Source of the DNA: HyVt-105 sp049975425
GTDB lineage: Bacteria > Bacteroidota > Bacteroidia > Bacteroidales > VadinHA17
DNA: 64,000 nt
NCBI GenBank assembly: GCA_049975425.1
Contig: JBNGDI010000011.1
Coordinates: 1 to 64,000 of the forward strand
Direction: 5' to 3'
The notes beneath the pieces are model-generated. The model did not search any database and had not been told where the DNA came from. It saw nothing but the letters and a program-made list of their open reading frames with translations. The position numbers were made by a program, and so were the translations under genes. Numbering within the stretch: the first letter of the stretch is position 1; each line of letters starts with the position of its first letter. This document shows positions 17,235 through 26,192 of the stretch, piece after piece.

Positions 17235-18956
17235 GTGAACCTGAATAACAACACCTGTGTTCTCCGGGTACAGGACCTTACGGTTTCGTTCGGGCCATCG
17301 CATAAGCCTGTGGTTTCCGGTTTGCATTTCGAACTGCACAGGGGAGATACACTGGGAATGGTGGGGGAATCGGGATCAGGAAAAACCCTGACCTGCCTGG
17401 CCCTGCTCAGGCTGCTGCCTCCCGGGGCACGTATTGTCCGGGGCAGTATTCTTCTTTATCCGGGAACGCCGGAAGAAAAAAGCATTACCCGTTTAAACGA
17501 AGAGGAAATGACGGCCATCAGGGGCAGGCATATTTCCATGGTTTTCCAGGAACCCATGACTTCACTGAACCCGTCAATGCGCTGTGGTCACCAGGTAGCA
17601 GAAGCCCTGGCCATCCATTCATCCCTCACTCCACGTCAGATCAGGGAAGAAGTACTGCACTGGTTTGAAGAAATGCACCTGCCCGGGCCCGGAAGAATTT
17701 ACCATGCCTATCCGCATGAATTGTCGGGAGGACAAAGACAGCGTGTAATGATGGCCATAGCCCTCTGTACCCGTCCGGCCGTGCTGATTGCCGATGAACC
17801 AACCACCGCCCTGGATGTAACCATTCAGCAGTCGATCATCCGTTTGCTGAAAAATCTGCAGGGAAAATACCGGCCGGGCATTCTGTTCATCACCCATGAC
17901 CTGGGACTGATCAGTGAGATTGCCGGCCGCCTGGCCGTGATGCAGGAAGGGATACTGGTGGAACAGGGTTCCCTGGCGGAGGTGCTGAAAAAACCAAAAC
18001 ACCCTTATACCAAAGGTCTGCTGCATTGCCGTCCCGTATTTACCCGCCAGCCTGTAAGGCTGCCCACTGTGAGGGAATTTCTGGAGAAGGGAAAGGTCGA
18101 ACCGGAAGAACGCCGGGAAGAAGACAAGATCAGCAAAAGGCAACAAATATATTCTTCCCCACCCCTGCTGGTAATCAAGGATTTGAAGACCTGGTTTACC
18201 CGGAGGAAAGGCTGGCAAAAAGAAACGGTGAGGGCGGTTGACAGGGTAAGTTTCGAAGTGTACCGTGGAGAAACATTAGGCCTGGTAGGGGAATCAGGAT
18301 GTGGCAAAACCACCCTGGGCAGAAGCCTGCTCAACCTGGTACATGCCCAGTCGGGACAGATCATGTATGCCGGGGTTAACACCCTGGCAATCAAGGGAAA
18401 GGCACTGAAAACTTTCAGGCGAAAACTCCAGATTGTATTCCAGGATCCGTATTCTTCATTGAATCCGAGAATCACCGTGGGGGAAACTATCATGGAACCC
18501 ATGCGTGTGCATGGTCTTTCGGGAAACAGAATAAGCAGGCGAAGGAAAATGTACCGGTTGCTGGATAAAGTCCGGCTCGATCCCTCCCACGCCGGACGAT
18601 TTCCCCATGAATTCTCGGGAGGCCAGCGTCAGCGCATCGGCATCGCCAGGGTGCTGGCCCTGGAACCGGAATTCATCATTTTTGACGAATCGGTTTCATC
18701 ACTCGATGTATCGGTACAGGCCGAGATCCTGAACCTGATGAACCAGCTGAAAGAAGAATTCGGCCTTACGTACATTTTCATATCCCACGATCTTTCCGTG
18801 GTAAAGTATATGTCTGACAGGGTTCTGGTTATGAAAAACGGAAAACTGGTAGAATCAGGCGAGGCGGAAAAACTGTTCCGCAATCCGAAAGAAAGGTACA
18901 CGCGCGAACTGATCCGTTCGGTGCCAGGCCAGTCTGTGCCCGTTCAGCCTTTCTGA
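17235..18956 (+). CDS. Fused duplicated peptide-type ABC transporter ATPase (DppD-DppF / YejF-like)
   Basis: A 573-residue protein with two ABC ATPase domains. Domain 1 (about 8-270): Walker A GESGSGKT, signature LSGGQRQRV, Walker B VLIADEPTTALD. Domain 2 (about 315-570): GESGCGKTT, FSGGQRQRIGIARVL, FIIFDESVSSLDVS. The oligopeptide-family extension HPYTKGLLHC follows domain 1. GTG start. No permease or binding protein is encoded in the window, so the partners are elsewhere. Its TGA directly abuts the convergent PBP1A stop, forming TGATCA. Confidence 0.9.
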   Translation: MNLNNNTCVLRVQDLTVSFGPSHKPVVSGLHFELHRGDTLGMVGESGSGKTLTCLALLRLLPPGARIVRGSILLYPGTPEEKSITRLNEEEMTAIRGRHISMVFQEPMTSLNPSMRCGHQVAEALAIHSSLTPRQIREEVLHWFEEMHLPGPGRIYHAYPHELSGGQRQRVMMAIALCTRPAVLIADEPTTALDVTIQQSIIRLLKNLQGKYRPGILFITHDLGLISEIAGRLAVMQEGILVEQGSLAEVLKKPKHPYTKGLLHCRPVFTRQPVRLPTVREFLEKGKVEPEERREEDKISKRQQIYSSPPLLVIKDLKTWFTRRKGWQKETVRAVDRVSFEVYRGETLGLVGESGCGKTTLGRSLLNLVHAQSGQIMYAGVNTLAIKGKALKTFRRKLQIVFQDPYSSLNPRITVGETIMEPMRVHGLSGNRISRRRKMYRLLDKVRLDPSHAGRFPHEFSGGQRQRIGIARVLALEPEFIIFDESVSSLDVSVQAEILNLMNQLKEEFGLTYIFISHDLSVVKYMSDRVLVMKNGKLVESGEAEKLFRNPKERYTRELIRSVPGQSVPVQPF

Positions 18957-21314
18957 TCAGAATATCACTTCATCGAGCCTGCGTGCAGGATCATTATGCA
19001 TGTTCTCGTACTTCTCGCAGTCAAGTAAATCGGGGTTGAAATGAGGAGGCTGTTCAAAGGTCATTTCCGGATATATATGCAGGGTGGAATCGGCATACAC
19101 CTTCTGCATAAACAGGCCGAAGACAGGAAGAGCCATGTTGGCCCCGCTTCCCAGGCCCAGGGAGTTGAAATGGATACTGCGGTCTTCCCATCCGGTCCAT
19201 ATCCCTGCAGTAAGATGCGGGGTAATGCCCATGAACCATCCGTCAGACTGGTTCTGTGTTGTACCGGTTTTCCCTCCGATCTGGTTCATTAACCCATATT
19301 TATAACGAAGCCTGATACCGGTTCCTTCCTTTACCACAGCTTCCAGCAGATTCACCATGAGGAAGGCAATTTCTTCATTGATCGCCTCTTCCACACGGGG
19401 CTTGAAGGTCTGTATCACATCCCCGTTCTTGTCTTCAATCCGTGTAACGAAAAGGGGTTGCACATGCACTCCTTTGTTGGCAAACGTATTGAAAGCCCCC
19501 ACCAGTTCGTAAAGCGACATAATGGATGTTCCCAGGAAAATGGAATTGACGGGATCAATGTAACTCCTGATCCCCATTTTCCTCATAACATCAATAACCG
19601 ATTCAGGATTAAACTGCTTCATGAGCCAGGCCGAAATATAGTTTTCGGAATTGGCCAGGCCCCAGCGGAGCGTAACCATCTTTCCCCAGTTTTCAGGATT
19701 TCCCGAGCTTCTGGGTGTCCATGTGGAATCGTTATCCTGGAAGGTTTGTGGAACATTGGGAACCTTATGGCAGGGTGAATACCCGTCCTGCATGGCCAGG
19801 GTATACAGGAAAGGTTTAATTGTGCTGCCTGCCTGCCTTTTCTGCAGGGTCACCGCATCAAATTTGAAGTACCTGATATCGGGACCCCCCACATAGGCCT
19901 TAACATGGCCGGTACCCGGTTCCATCGCCATCAATCCCGATCGCAGAAAATACTTATAGTACCAGATGGAATCGAGAGGGCTCATAACCGTATCGATATC
20001 CCCTTCCCATGAGAAAACTTGCATTGGAACAGGAGTATTAAAGCTGGCGACAATGGAATCTTCCGAAACACCTGCACGTTGCAGACTTCTGTACCGGTTG
20101 GTGCGGCGCATGGTAAGCCTGATCAATTCTTCCACCTCATTCCGGTTCAGGTCATCGGAGAAAGGCGGATTGCGGTATCCTTCGGCTACCTCATTGAAAA
20201 CAACCTGCAGGTCCTTCCCAAGGTGTTCCCTGACAGCCTCTTCGGCATACTTTTGAATTCGTGAGTCAATGGTAGTATATATTTTGAGCCCGTCACGGTA
20301 AAGATTGTAGTTTGTGCCGTCAGGTTTCTGGTTTTTTCTGCACCATCCGTAAAGGGGATTGTTGTTCCATTCCCACAGCGCATCCTCATACTGTGCTGCG
20401 CTGAAGAAATTTTCCCGTTCAGGTTCATATTTGATCATGGTGGTACGGATGTATTCCCTGAAATAGGTAGCCAGCCCCTCATTATGGCCTTCCACATTGA
20501 AATCGAGTTCAACGGGCATAAGCCTGAGGGAATCGTATTTTTCCCGTGAGAGGTATCCGTACTTCACCATCTGGCTTAACACCACATTCCGGCGTTTCAT
20601 TGTTTCCCCGGGTCGTCTTACCGGATTGTAATAAGAAGGATTCTGGGCCATTCCCACCAGCAGGGCCGCCTGCTCCAGCCTCAGTGAGTCGGGAGTGGTA
20701 TTGAAATAAATCCGGGCAGCCGAATTGATTCCCACCGCCTGGTAAAGAAAATCGAACACATTAAGATACATGGTAATGATCTCTTCCTTGGTATAGCTTC
20801 GCTCCAGCTTAACGGCGGTGGTCCACTCCTTGAACTTGGTAATTCCCAGATTAATGGTTCTTTTCAATGAAGACTGGTAACGAGTTGTATCCCTCGGAAA
20901 AAGGTTTTTTGCAAGCTGCTGTGTAATGGTGCTTCCGCCGCCCGACTCACGCTTACCAAGCAATACCGTTTTGAACACCACACGGGCCAGTCCGCGAATA
21001 TCTATTCCGGAATGTTTATAAAAACGAATATCTTCGGTAGCAATCAGGGCATTGATCACCTGGGGGGATATGTCTTCATAATCTGTCCAGGTACGATTCT
21101 GAATATAAAATTTCCCGAGCAGGACCCCATCGGCTGAATATACTTCGGCAGCCAGATTGCTTTCAGGATTTTCCAGCTCTTCAAAGCTGGGCATGGGCCC
21201 GAACATTTCGGCTGAGATCAGGATAAACAAAATGGCCAGAATCAGAAACGGAGCGGCAAAAACTGACCAGCAAATGATCAGGTATTTTCGGATTTTGCGT
21301 TTTTCATTATTCAT
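18957..21314 (-). CDS. Penicillin-binding protein 1A (bifunctional transglycosylase/transpeptidase)
   Basis: A 785-residue class A PBP. One N-terminal membrane helix (about 12-33), a GT51 glycosyltransferase domain (about 60-240; ATEDIRFYKHSGIDIRGLAR, then GGSTITQQLAKNLF) and a transpeptidase domain (about 440-730) with Ser-x-x-Lys in RQAGSTIKPFLY, SEN in GLANSENYISAWL and KTGTT in GGKTGTTQNQSDGWF. It polymerises and cross-links peptidoglycan in the periplasm. All catalytic motifs are intact. Confidence 0.95.
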   Translation of the reverse strand: MNNEKRKIRKYLIICWSVFAAPFLILAILFILISAEMFGPMPSFEELENPESNLAAEVYSADGVLLGKFYIQNRTWTDYEDISPQVINALIATEDIRFYKHSGIDIRGLARVVFKTVLLGKRESGGGSTITQQLAKNLFPRDTTRYQSSLKRTINLGITKFKEWTTAVKLERSYTKEEIITMYLNVFDFLYQAVGINSAARIYFNTTPDSLRLEQAALLVGMAQNPSYYNPVRRPGETMKRRNVVLSQMVKYGYLSREKYDSLRLMPVELDFNVEGHNEGLATYFREYIRTTMIKYEPERENFFSAAQYEDALWEWNNNPLYGWCRKNQKPDGTNYNLYRDGLKIYTTIDSRIQKYAEEAVREHLGKDLQVVFNEVAEGYRNPPFSDDLNRNEVEELIRLTMRRTNRYRSLQRAGVSEDSIVASFNTPVPMQVFSWEGDIDTVMSPLDSIWYYKYFLRSGLMAMEPGTGHVKAYVGGPDIRYFKFDAVTLQKRQAGSTIKPFLYTLAMQDGYSPCHKVPNVPQTFQDNDSTWTPRSSGNPENWGKMVTLRWGLANSENYISAWLMKQFNPESVIDVMRKMGIRSYIDPVNSIFLGTSIMSLYELVGAFNTFANKGVHVQPLFVTRIEDKNGDVIQTFKPRVEEAINEEIAFLMVNLLEAVVKEGTGIRLRYKYGLMNQIGGKTGTTQNQSDGWFMGITPHLTAGIWTGWEDRSIHFNSLGLGSGANMALPVFGLFMQKVYADSTLHIYPEMTFEQPPHFNPDLLDCEKYENMHNDPARRLDEVIF

Positions 21315-21372
21315 GAAGTCTCCGTTATTGGGGCAAAATTAATAAATATAACGATTATGTTATGTAAAAATT

Positions 21373-21403
21373 TTGAACTTCGAAACCGAAATGATTTACT
21401 TTG
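21373..21403 (+). promoter_or_regulatory. Probable promoter of topA
   Basis: TTG at 21373-21375 and TTACTTTG at 21396-21403 (one mismatch to TAnnTTTG), 20 bp apart, 33 bp before the topA ATG. The 21315-21436 region is AT-rich and divergent between PBP1A and topA. Confidence 0.45.
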
Positions 21404-21436
21404 TGTGGATTTTTCACATCACCAAAGCTGTAGGGA

Positions 21437-23749
21437 ATGGAAGAGAACCTGGTCATTGTTGAGTCGCCGGCCAAGGCGAAAACCATAGAACGTTTTCTGG
21501 GGAAAGAATTTCTGGTCAAATCGAGTTACGGACATATACGTGATCTGGCAAAAAAGAATCTGGGCATAGATATTGATAACGGATACCGGCCGCATTACAT
21601 TGTATCTCCCGATAAAAAGAAAGTGGTTTCGGAACTGAAAAAGCTGGCCGGTTCGGCAAAAACCGTATGGCTGGCCTCGGACGAGGACCGGGAAGGCGAA
21701 GCCATTGCCTGGCATCTGGCTGAAGTACTGGCTCTGGATTCTGAAAAGACGCGAAGGATCGTATTTCATGAGATTACGAAAGAAGCCATTCAGGAAGCAA
21801 TTAAAAGACCCAGGGGAATAAACCGCGACCTGGTGAATGCCCAGCAGGCAAGAAGGATTCTGGACCGGCTGGTAGGTTTCGAACTTTCGCCTATTCTCTG
21901 GAAAAAAATACAACCCTCTCTTTCTGCCGGGCGTGTTCAGTCGGTTGCCGTCAGACTTCTGGTGGAGCGGGAAAGGGAGATTATGCAGTTCAGACCCACT
22001 AATTCCTTCCGGGTTACAGCGCAATTTATATTTACCGATTCGAAAGCCAGGGAACATGTTCTCAACGCGGAATGCCCCACGCGTTTCTCCACCCTGGAGG
22101 AAGCAGGAAATTTCCTGGAGAGCTGCCGTAAAGCCCGGTTTACCGTAACCGACGTTTCGAGCAAACCGGCAAAGAAATCACCTGCGCCTCCCTTCACCAC
22201 CTCCACCCTGCAACAGGAAGCCGGAAGAAAGCTGGGATTTTCCGTTTCCCAGACCATGTCGGTGGCCCAGCGCCTTTACGAGGCGGGAAAGATCACCTAT
22301 ATGAGAACCGACTCGGTCAATCTTTCCCAGATGGCACTGGCAGTAGCAAGAAAAACCATTGCCGGCGAATTCGGTGAAAAGTATGTAAAAACGCGGCAGT
22401 ACAAAACCAGATCAAAAGGCGCCCAGGAAGCACACGAAGCCATTCGCCCCACCTATCTTGATCAGAAGACTATTCAGGGCACCCAAACGGAAAAGAAATT
22501 GTACGAACTGATATGGAAGCGGACCATTGCCTCCCAGATGAGTGATGCTGAACTGGAAAAAACCACCGTACAAATCGGTATATCCGGGTCATCTGAAAAA
22601 TTCACCGCTACCGGTGAGATCCTGAAATTTGACGGATTCCTGAAAGTATACCGGGAAAGCTCCGAAGAGGAGGAGGAGGAAGCCCGGCATCTGCTGCCTC
22701 CGGTAAATAAAGGCCAGGTTCTCGATCCCCGGCAAATCGTTGCCACAGAAAAATTCACCCAGCACCCGCCCAGGTATACCGAAGCCAGTCTGGTGAAAAA
22801 ACTGGAAGAGCTGGGAATTGGTCGCCCTTCCACCTATGCACCCACCATTTCCACGATCCAGCAACGCGGATATGTGGTAAAGGAAGACCGTCCGGGCACC
22901 CCACGCGAATACCGGGTTTTGACACTCAAAGAACAACAGGTGCAATCGGAAACCCGCACGGAAATGACCGGAAGTGAAAAAAACAAACTTTTCCCGGCCG
23001 ATATCGGAATGCTGGTTACCGATTTTCTGGTGGAACATTTTGCCGATATTCTCAATTATAATTTTACAGCCACTGTTGAAGAACAGTTCGATGAAATTGC
23101 CCGTGGCAAACTCGACTGGCAGCAAATGATCGACAGGTTCTATGATCATTTTCACAGGAAAGTGACAGAAACCCTGGAGCAATCGGAAAAAAAGACCGGT
23201 GAGCGTTTTCTGGGCCATGACCCGGCTAGCGGTGAGCCGGTTACTGTAAAAATAGGCCCTTACGGGCCCATGGCACAGATGGGCGAAAGCGGTGGTGAAA
23301 GCAAGCCTCGTTTTGCCAGTATGATGAAAAATCAACGCATTGAGACTATCACCCTGGAAGAGGCGCTCCGTTTATTCAAATTACCGCGAGAAGTCGGGAA
23401 ATATGAGGGAAAAGAAGTTACAGCCGGAATAGGAAGGTATGGCCCTTACCTGAAATACGACGGGAAGTTTTACTCCCTGAACCGCGAAACGGATGACCCC
23501 CTGTCGGTTAATTTAGAAAGGGCCATAGAGGTAATAAGGGAAAAAACAGAAAAAGACAAAAAAAAGGTCATCACAGAGTTCGAAGAAGATCCGAACCTGA
23601 AAATCCTGAACGGACGATGGGGGCCATACATCAAATACAGGAAAGATAATTTCCGGATACCCAGGGGCAGGGTTCCGGAAGAGCTTACTTTTCAGGATTG
23701 CATGGAAATTATCCGGAAAGGGAAATCCACAGGAAAGAAAAAATCCTGA
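21437..23749 (+). CDS. topA: DNA topoisomerase I (type IA)
   Basis: A 770-residue TopA. N-terminal TOPRIM domain (LVIVESPAKAKTIERFLG; DEDREGEAIAWHLAE), catalytic tyrosine in ITYMRTDSVNLS, the toroid motif EAHEAIRPTY, and C-terminal topoisomerase repeats (GPYGPMAQMG; GRYGPYLKY; GRWGPYIKYRK) in place of zinc fingers, as is usual in Bacteroidota. It relaxes negative supercoils. It lies 20 bp upstream of the ureohydrolase-like gene. Confidence 0.97.
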   Translation: MEENLVIVESPAKAKTIERFLGKEFLVKSSYGHIRDLAKKNLGIDIDNGYRPHYIVSPDKKKVVSELKKLAGSAKTVWLASDEDREGEAIAWHLAEVLALDSEKTRRIVFHEITKEAIQEAIKRPRGINRDLVNAQQARRILDRLVGFELSPILWKKIQPSLSAGRVQSVAVRLLVEREREIMQFRPTNSFRVTAQFIFTDSKAREHVLNAECPTRFSTLEEAGNFLESCRKARFTVTDVSSKPAKKSPAPPFTTSTLQQEAGRKLGFSVSQTMSVAQRLYEAGKITYMRTDSVNLSQMALAVARKTIAGEFGEKYVKTRQYKTRSKGAQEAHEAIRPTYLDQKTIQGTQTEKKLYELIWKRTIASQMSDAELEKTTVQIGISGSSEKFTATGEILKFDGFLKVYRESSEEEEEEARHLLPPVNKGQVLDPRQIVATEKFTQHPPRYTEASLVKKLEELGIGRPSTYAPTISTIQQRGYVVKEDRPGTPREYRVLTLKEQQVQSETRTEMTGSEKNKLFPADIGMLVTDFLVEHFADILNYNFTATVEEQFDEIARGKLDWQQMIDRFYDHFHRKVTETLEQSEKKTGERFLGHDPASGEPVTVKIGPYGPMAQMGESGGESKPRFASMMKNQRIETITLEEALRLFKLPREVGKYEGKEVTAGIGRYGPYLKYDGKFYSLNRETDDPLSVNLERAIEVIREKTEKDKKKVITEFEEDPNLKILNGRWGPYIKYRKDNFRIPRGRVPEELTFQDCMEIIRKGKSTGKKKS

Positions 23750-23769
23750 TACTGGCATTATTCTGACAT

Positions 23770-24933
23770 ATGAACCTGAACGATTATTTCAACCCGGTAA
23801 GTCTGGACCCTCCGGAGACACAGTTCCTGCCTGTGGAACATACCCTTGCCGGGCAAATCCGCAAGCACACCCCCGACCAGCCGATTCCCGAAGTAAAAGA
23901 CTATGTGCTGGCTATCATGGGAATTCCTGAAGACAGGAATTCGGAAAACACCGGTTCCGCCGAAGGCCCTGACCACATAAGAAAATGTCTTTATCAGCTT
24001 TCGGGTACGGGTAAGCACATTTCTGTCATTGACCTGGGGAACATCAAACCCGGGAAAAATCCGGTTGACACTTACTATGCGGTAAGAGAAGTGAATGCAT
24101 ACCTCATTGAAACGGGAATCTGCCCCATTCTGATGGGGGGGACTCAGGATCTGACCCTTGGTATGTACATGGCCTACCGGAGCCTGAATATCAGGCCCAG
24201 CCTGGTAACCATTGACAGCCGGCTGGACCTTCCGTCCGACGCCGAAAACGCAACTCCCGGAACCTACCTGGAAGAAGTCCTGTTTGGCGAAAATCCCGCC
24301 CTGTTTCACTACACCAACCTGGGGCACCAGGTTTACCATCTCAGCCGCCAACAACTTGAAAGGCTCCGGTCAAACACTTATGAAAGCATAGGAATAGGAC
24401 AGATACGGGCCGATATGAAAGAAACCGAACCCATTTTCCGGGATGCCGATATTATAAGCCTGGATATCAGCTCGGTCAAACAGTCGGATGCTCCCGGTTA
24501 CTTTTCTCCTTCGCCCAACGGATTCTACAGTGAAGAAATCTGTCAGCTGGCAAAGTATGCCGGTGCGGGAAACCGGCCACGCTGTTTCGGTGTGTTTGAA
24601 ACAAATCCAAAATTTGATACTAACGACCAGACATCCCGGCTGGCCGCAGAGATCATCTGGTACTACATGGATGGCTTTTCCGGCTGGAGGGAAGAGTTCC
24701 CCAGGCCTTCTTCTGAGGAATTTACAAAATATATGGTGAATCTGTCTGAACCCGATCACACCCTGGTTTTTTACAAGAGTATTTATTCCGGGAGATGGTG
24801 GTGTGAGGTACCTGTTATTTCAGGTGACCATCATGAGGTTAAAATAATTGCCTGTTCTTACGAGGACTATCTCAAGGCCAGCAATCAGGAAGTCCCGGAA
24901 CGTTGGCTCAGGTTCTATCAGAAACTGAACTGA
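23770..24933 (+). CDS. Ureohydrolase-fold (arginase/formimidoylglutamase-like) protein with altered metal ligands
   Basis: A 387-residue protein of the arginase/agmatinase/formimidoylglutamase fold. The three ligand motifs are recognisable but degenerate: GGDH reads GGTQ (Q126), DAHxD reads DSRLD (R151), and SxDxDxxDPxxAPG reads SLDISSVKQSDAPG (S234). So three of the six manganese ligands of arginase are replaced (His to Gln, His to Arg, Asp to Ser). Catalysis by the known mechanism is unlikely. It lies between topA and the T9SS genes; I recall similarly placed genes near gldK in other Bacteroidota but cannot check. Family fold: confident. Function: unknown. Confidence 0.75.
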   Translation: MNLNDYFNPVSLDPPETQFLPVEHTLAGQIRKHTPDQPIPEVKDYVLAIMGIPEDRNSENTGSAEGPDHIRKCLYQLSGTGKHISVIDLGNIKPGKNPVDTYYAVREVNAYLIETGICPILMGGTQDLTLGMYMAYRSLNIRPSLVTIDSRLDLPSDAENATPGTYLEEVLFGENPALFHYTNLGHQVYHLSRQQLERLRSNTYESIGIGQIRADMKETEPIFRDADIISLDISSVKQSDAPGYFSPSPNGFYSEEICQLAKYAGAGNRPRCFGVFETNPKFDTNDQTSRLAAEIIWYYMDGFSGWREEFPRPSSEEFTKYMVNLSEPDHTLVFYKSIYSGRWWCEVPVISGDHHEVKIIACSYEDYLKASNQEVPERWLRFYQKLN

Positions 24934-25194
24934 ACAAGTGAGCCGGGTCAATTCATCCGGTGATTGGGCCCGTTCATTCCGTTCGCAGGGCTTTCTGTCA
25001 ATTTCGTGGTCATTCCTCTGCTTTTTTTCGGCCATTCAGGTAACATAATCGGAAGAAAAACGGTATAATGTATCACTGTCAGATCATGCTTATCAACACA
25101 AGATGTTGACAATAATTTGTTGGAGAATAATATTTTTACTTATTTTACTCTTTACGAAAATGCAGGGTAAATAAGCTTTAGCCGGGAGGTTGGA
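24934..25194. other. Intergenic region before porP
   Basis: 261 bp without a gene. It becomes AT-rich after about 25080 and holds the inverted repeat at 25093-25109. No clear -33/-7 pair was found, though the stretch 25120-25165 (TATTTTACTCTTTACG region) is the likely promoter zone of porP. Confidence 0.5.
25093..25109. repeat. Inverted repeat TCAACA-N5-TGTTGA upstream of porP
   Basis: Six-base arms (25093-25098 and 25104-25109) with a 5-base centre, about 85 bp before the porP ATG. It could be an operator for the T9SS operon; there is no T-run, so it is not a terminator. Confidence 0.35.
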
Positions 25195-26145
25195 ATGAAA
25201 AAGGGAATATTGATTCTGACGGTGATGGTTATGGGAACCATAATTTCCATGGCGCAGCAGGATCCGCATTTTAGTCAATATATGTTCAATTACCAGTCAT
25301 TTAATCCCGGATACTCCGGAAGTCAGGATATGATCTGCCTTTCAGCACTGAACCGTCAACAGTGGGTAGGGTTCAGTAACAGGCCGGAAGTTACTGTAAT
25401 GAATGTCCATACTCCTTTCCGTTTATTCGGTACCAGTCACGGGGCCGGCCTGAGCATTTTACGGGATGTTATTGGTTTTGACAAAAATCTTGGCATTCAG
25501 GGAGCATATGCCTACAAACTGGATATCGGACCGGGAAAATTAAGCATGGGGCTGAGCCTGGGTATACAGAACCGCATTCTGGATCCCGAATGGAATATTC
25601 CTGCAGGAGAAGGATTTTCCACGCCGGAAGAAGACGAACTTATTCCCACAGGCAAGGAAAGTCAGGTTGTTTTTGATATGGGAGCTGGAATCTGGTACCA
25701 GCGCGACCGTCTTTTCGCCGGAATATCCGCCACCCACCTGAATGAGCCCTCCATCAGGTATACCACCACAAGCGGAGAATCGTATCTTGCCCGGCATTAT
25801 TATCTTACAACCGGTTACAGTTTTCTTCTGCCCAATCCTCTTTTTGAAATCACTCCCTCAGCACTGGTTCAAACAGACGGAAAAATTACCCATACTCATT
25901 TGAATCTAATGCTCCTGTACAATAAAAAACTCTGGGGAGGCGTTTCATTCAGACCGGGAGAAGCTGTTGTGGCCATGATAGGCATGGAATTGTTCAACGG
26001 AATCAGGGTGGGATATTCGTATGATTATGCCACCACTTCGCTGCAGAATTACAGCGGGGGAAGTCATGAGCTGATGCTCTCGTATTGTTTCAGCATCAGG
26101 GTTGAGCGAACGCCCGAGCGTTATAAAAGTGTGAGATTTTTGTAA
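25195..26145 (+). CDS. porP: PorP/SprF family type IX secretion outer-membrane protein
   Basis: A 316-residue outer-membrane barrel with signal peptide (ILTVMVMGTIISMAQQ) and the family start DPHFSQYMFNYQSFNPGYSG, then LSALNRQQWVGFSNRPE. PorP is part of the T9SS core in Porphyromonas and is thought to sit with the PorK/PorN ring. It is the first gene of the set porP-gldK-L-M-N. The first residues after cleavage and the length match the family. Confidence 0.92.
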   Translation: MKKGILILTVMVMGTIISMAQQDPHFSQYMFNYQSFNPGYSGSQDMICLSALNRQQWVGFSNRPEVTVMNVHTPFRLFGTSHGAGLSILRDVIGFDKNLGIQGAYAYKLDIGPGKLSMGLSLGIQNRILDPEWNIPAGEGFSTPEEDELIPTGKESQVVFDMGAGIWYQRDRLFAGISATHLNEPSIRYTTTSGESYLARHYYLTTGYSFLLPNPLFEITPSALVQTDGKITHTHLNLMLLYNKKLWGGVSFRPGEAVVAMIGMELFNGIRVGYSYDYATTSLQNYSGGSHELMLSYCFSIRVERTPERYKSVRFL

Positions 26146-26192
26146 ATTTTTGAAAAAATTATTGTTATTTAGCATATAAATAAGATTACGTC

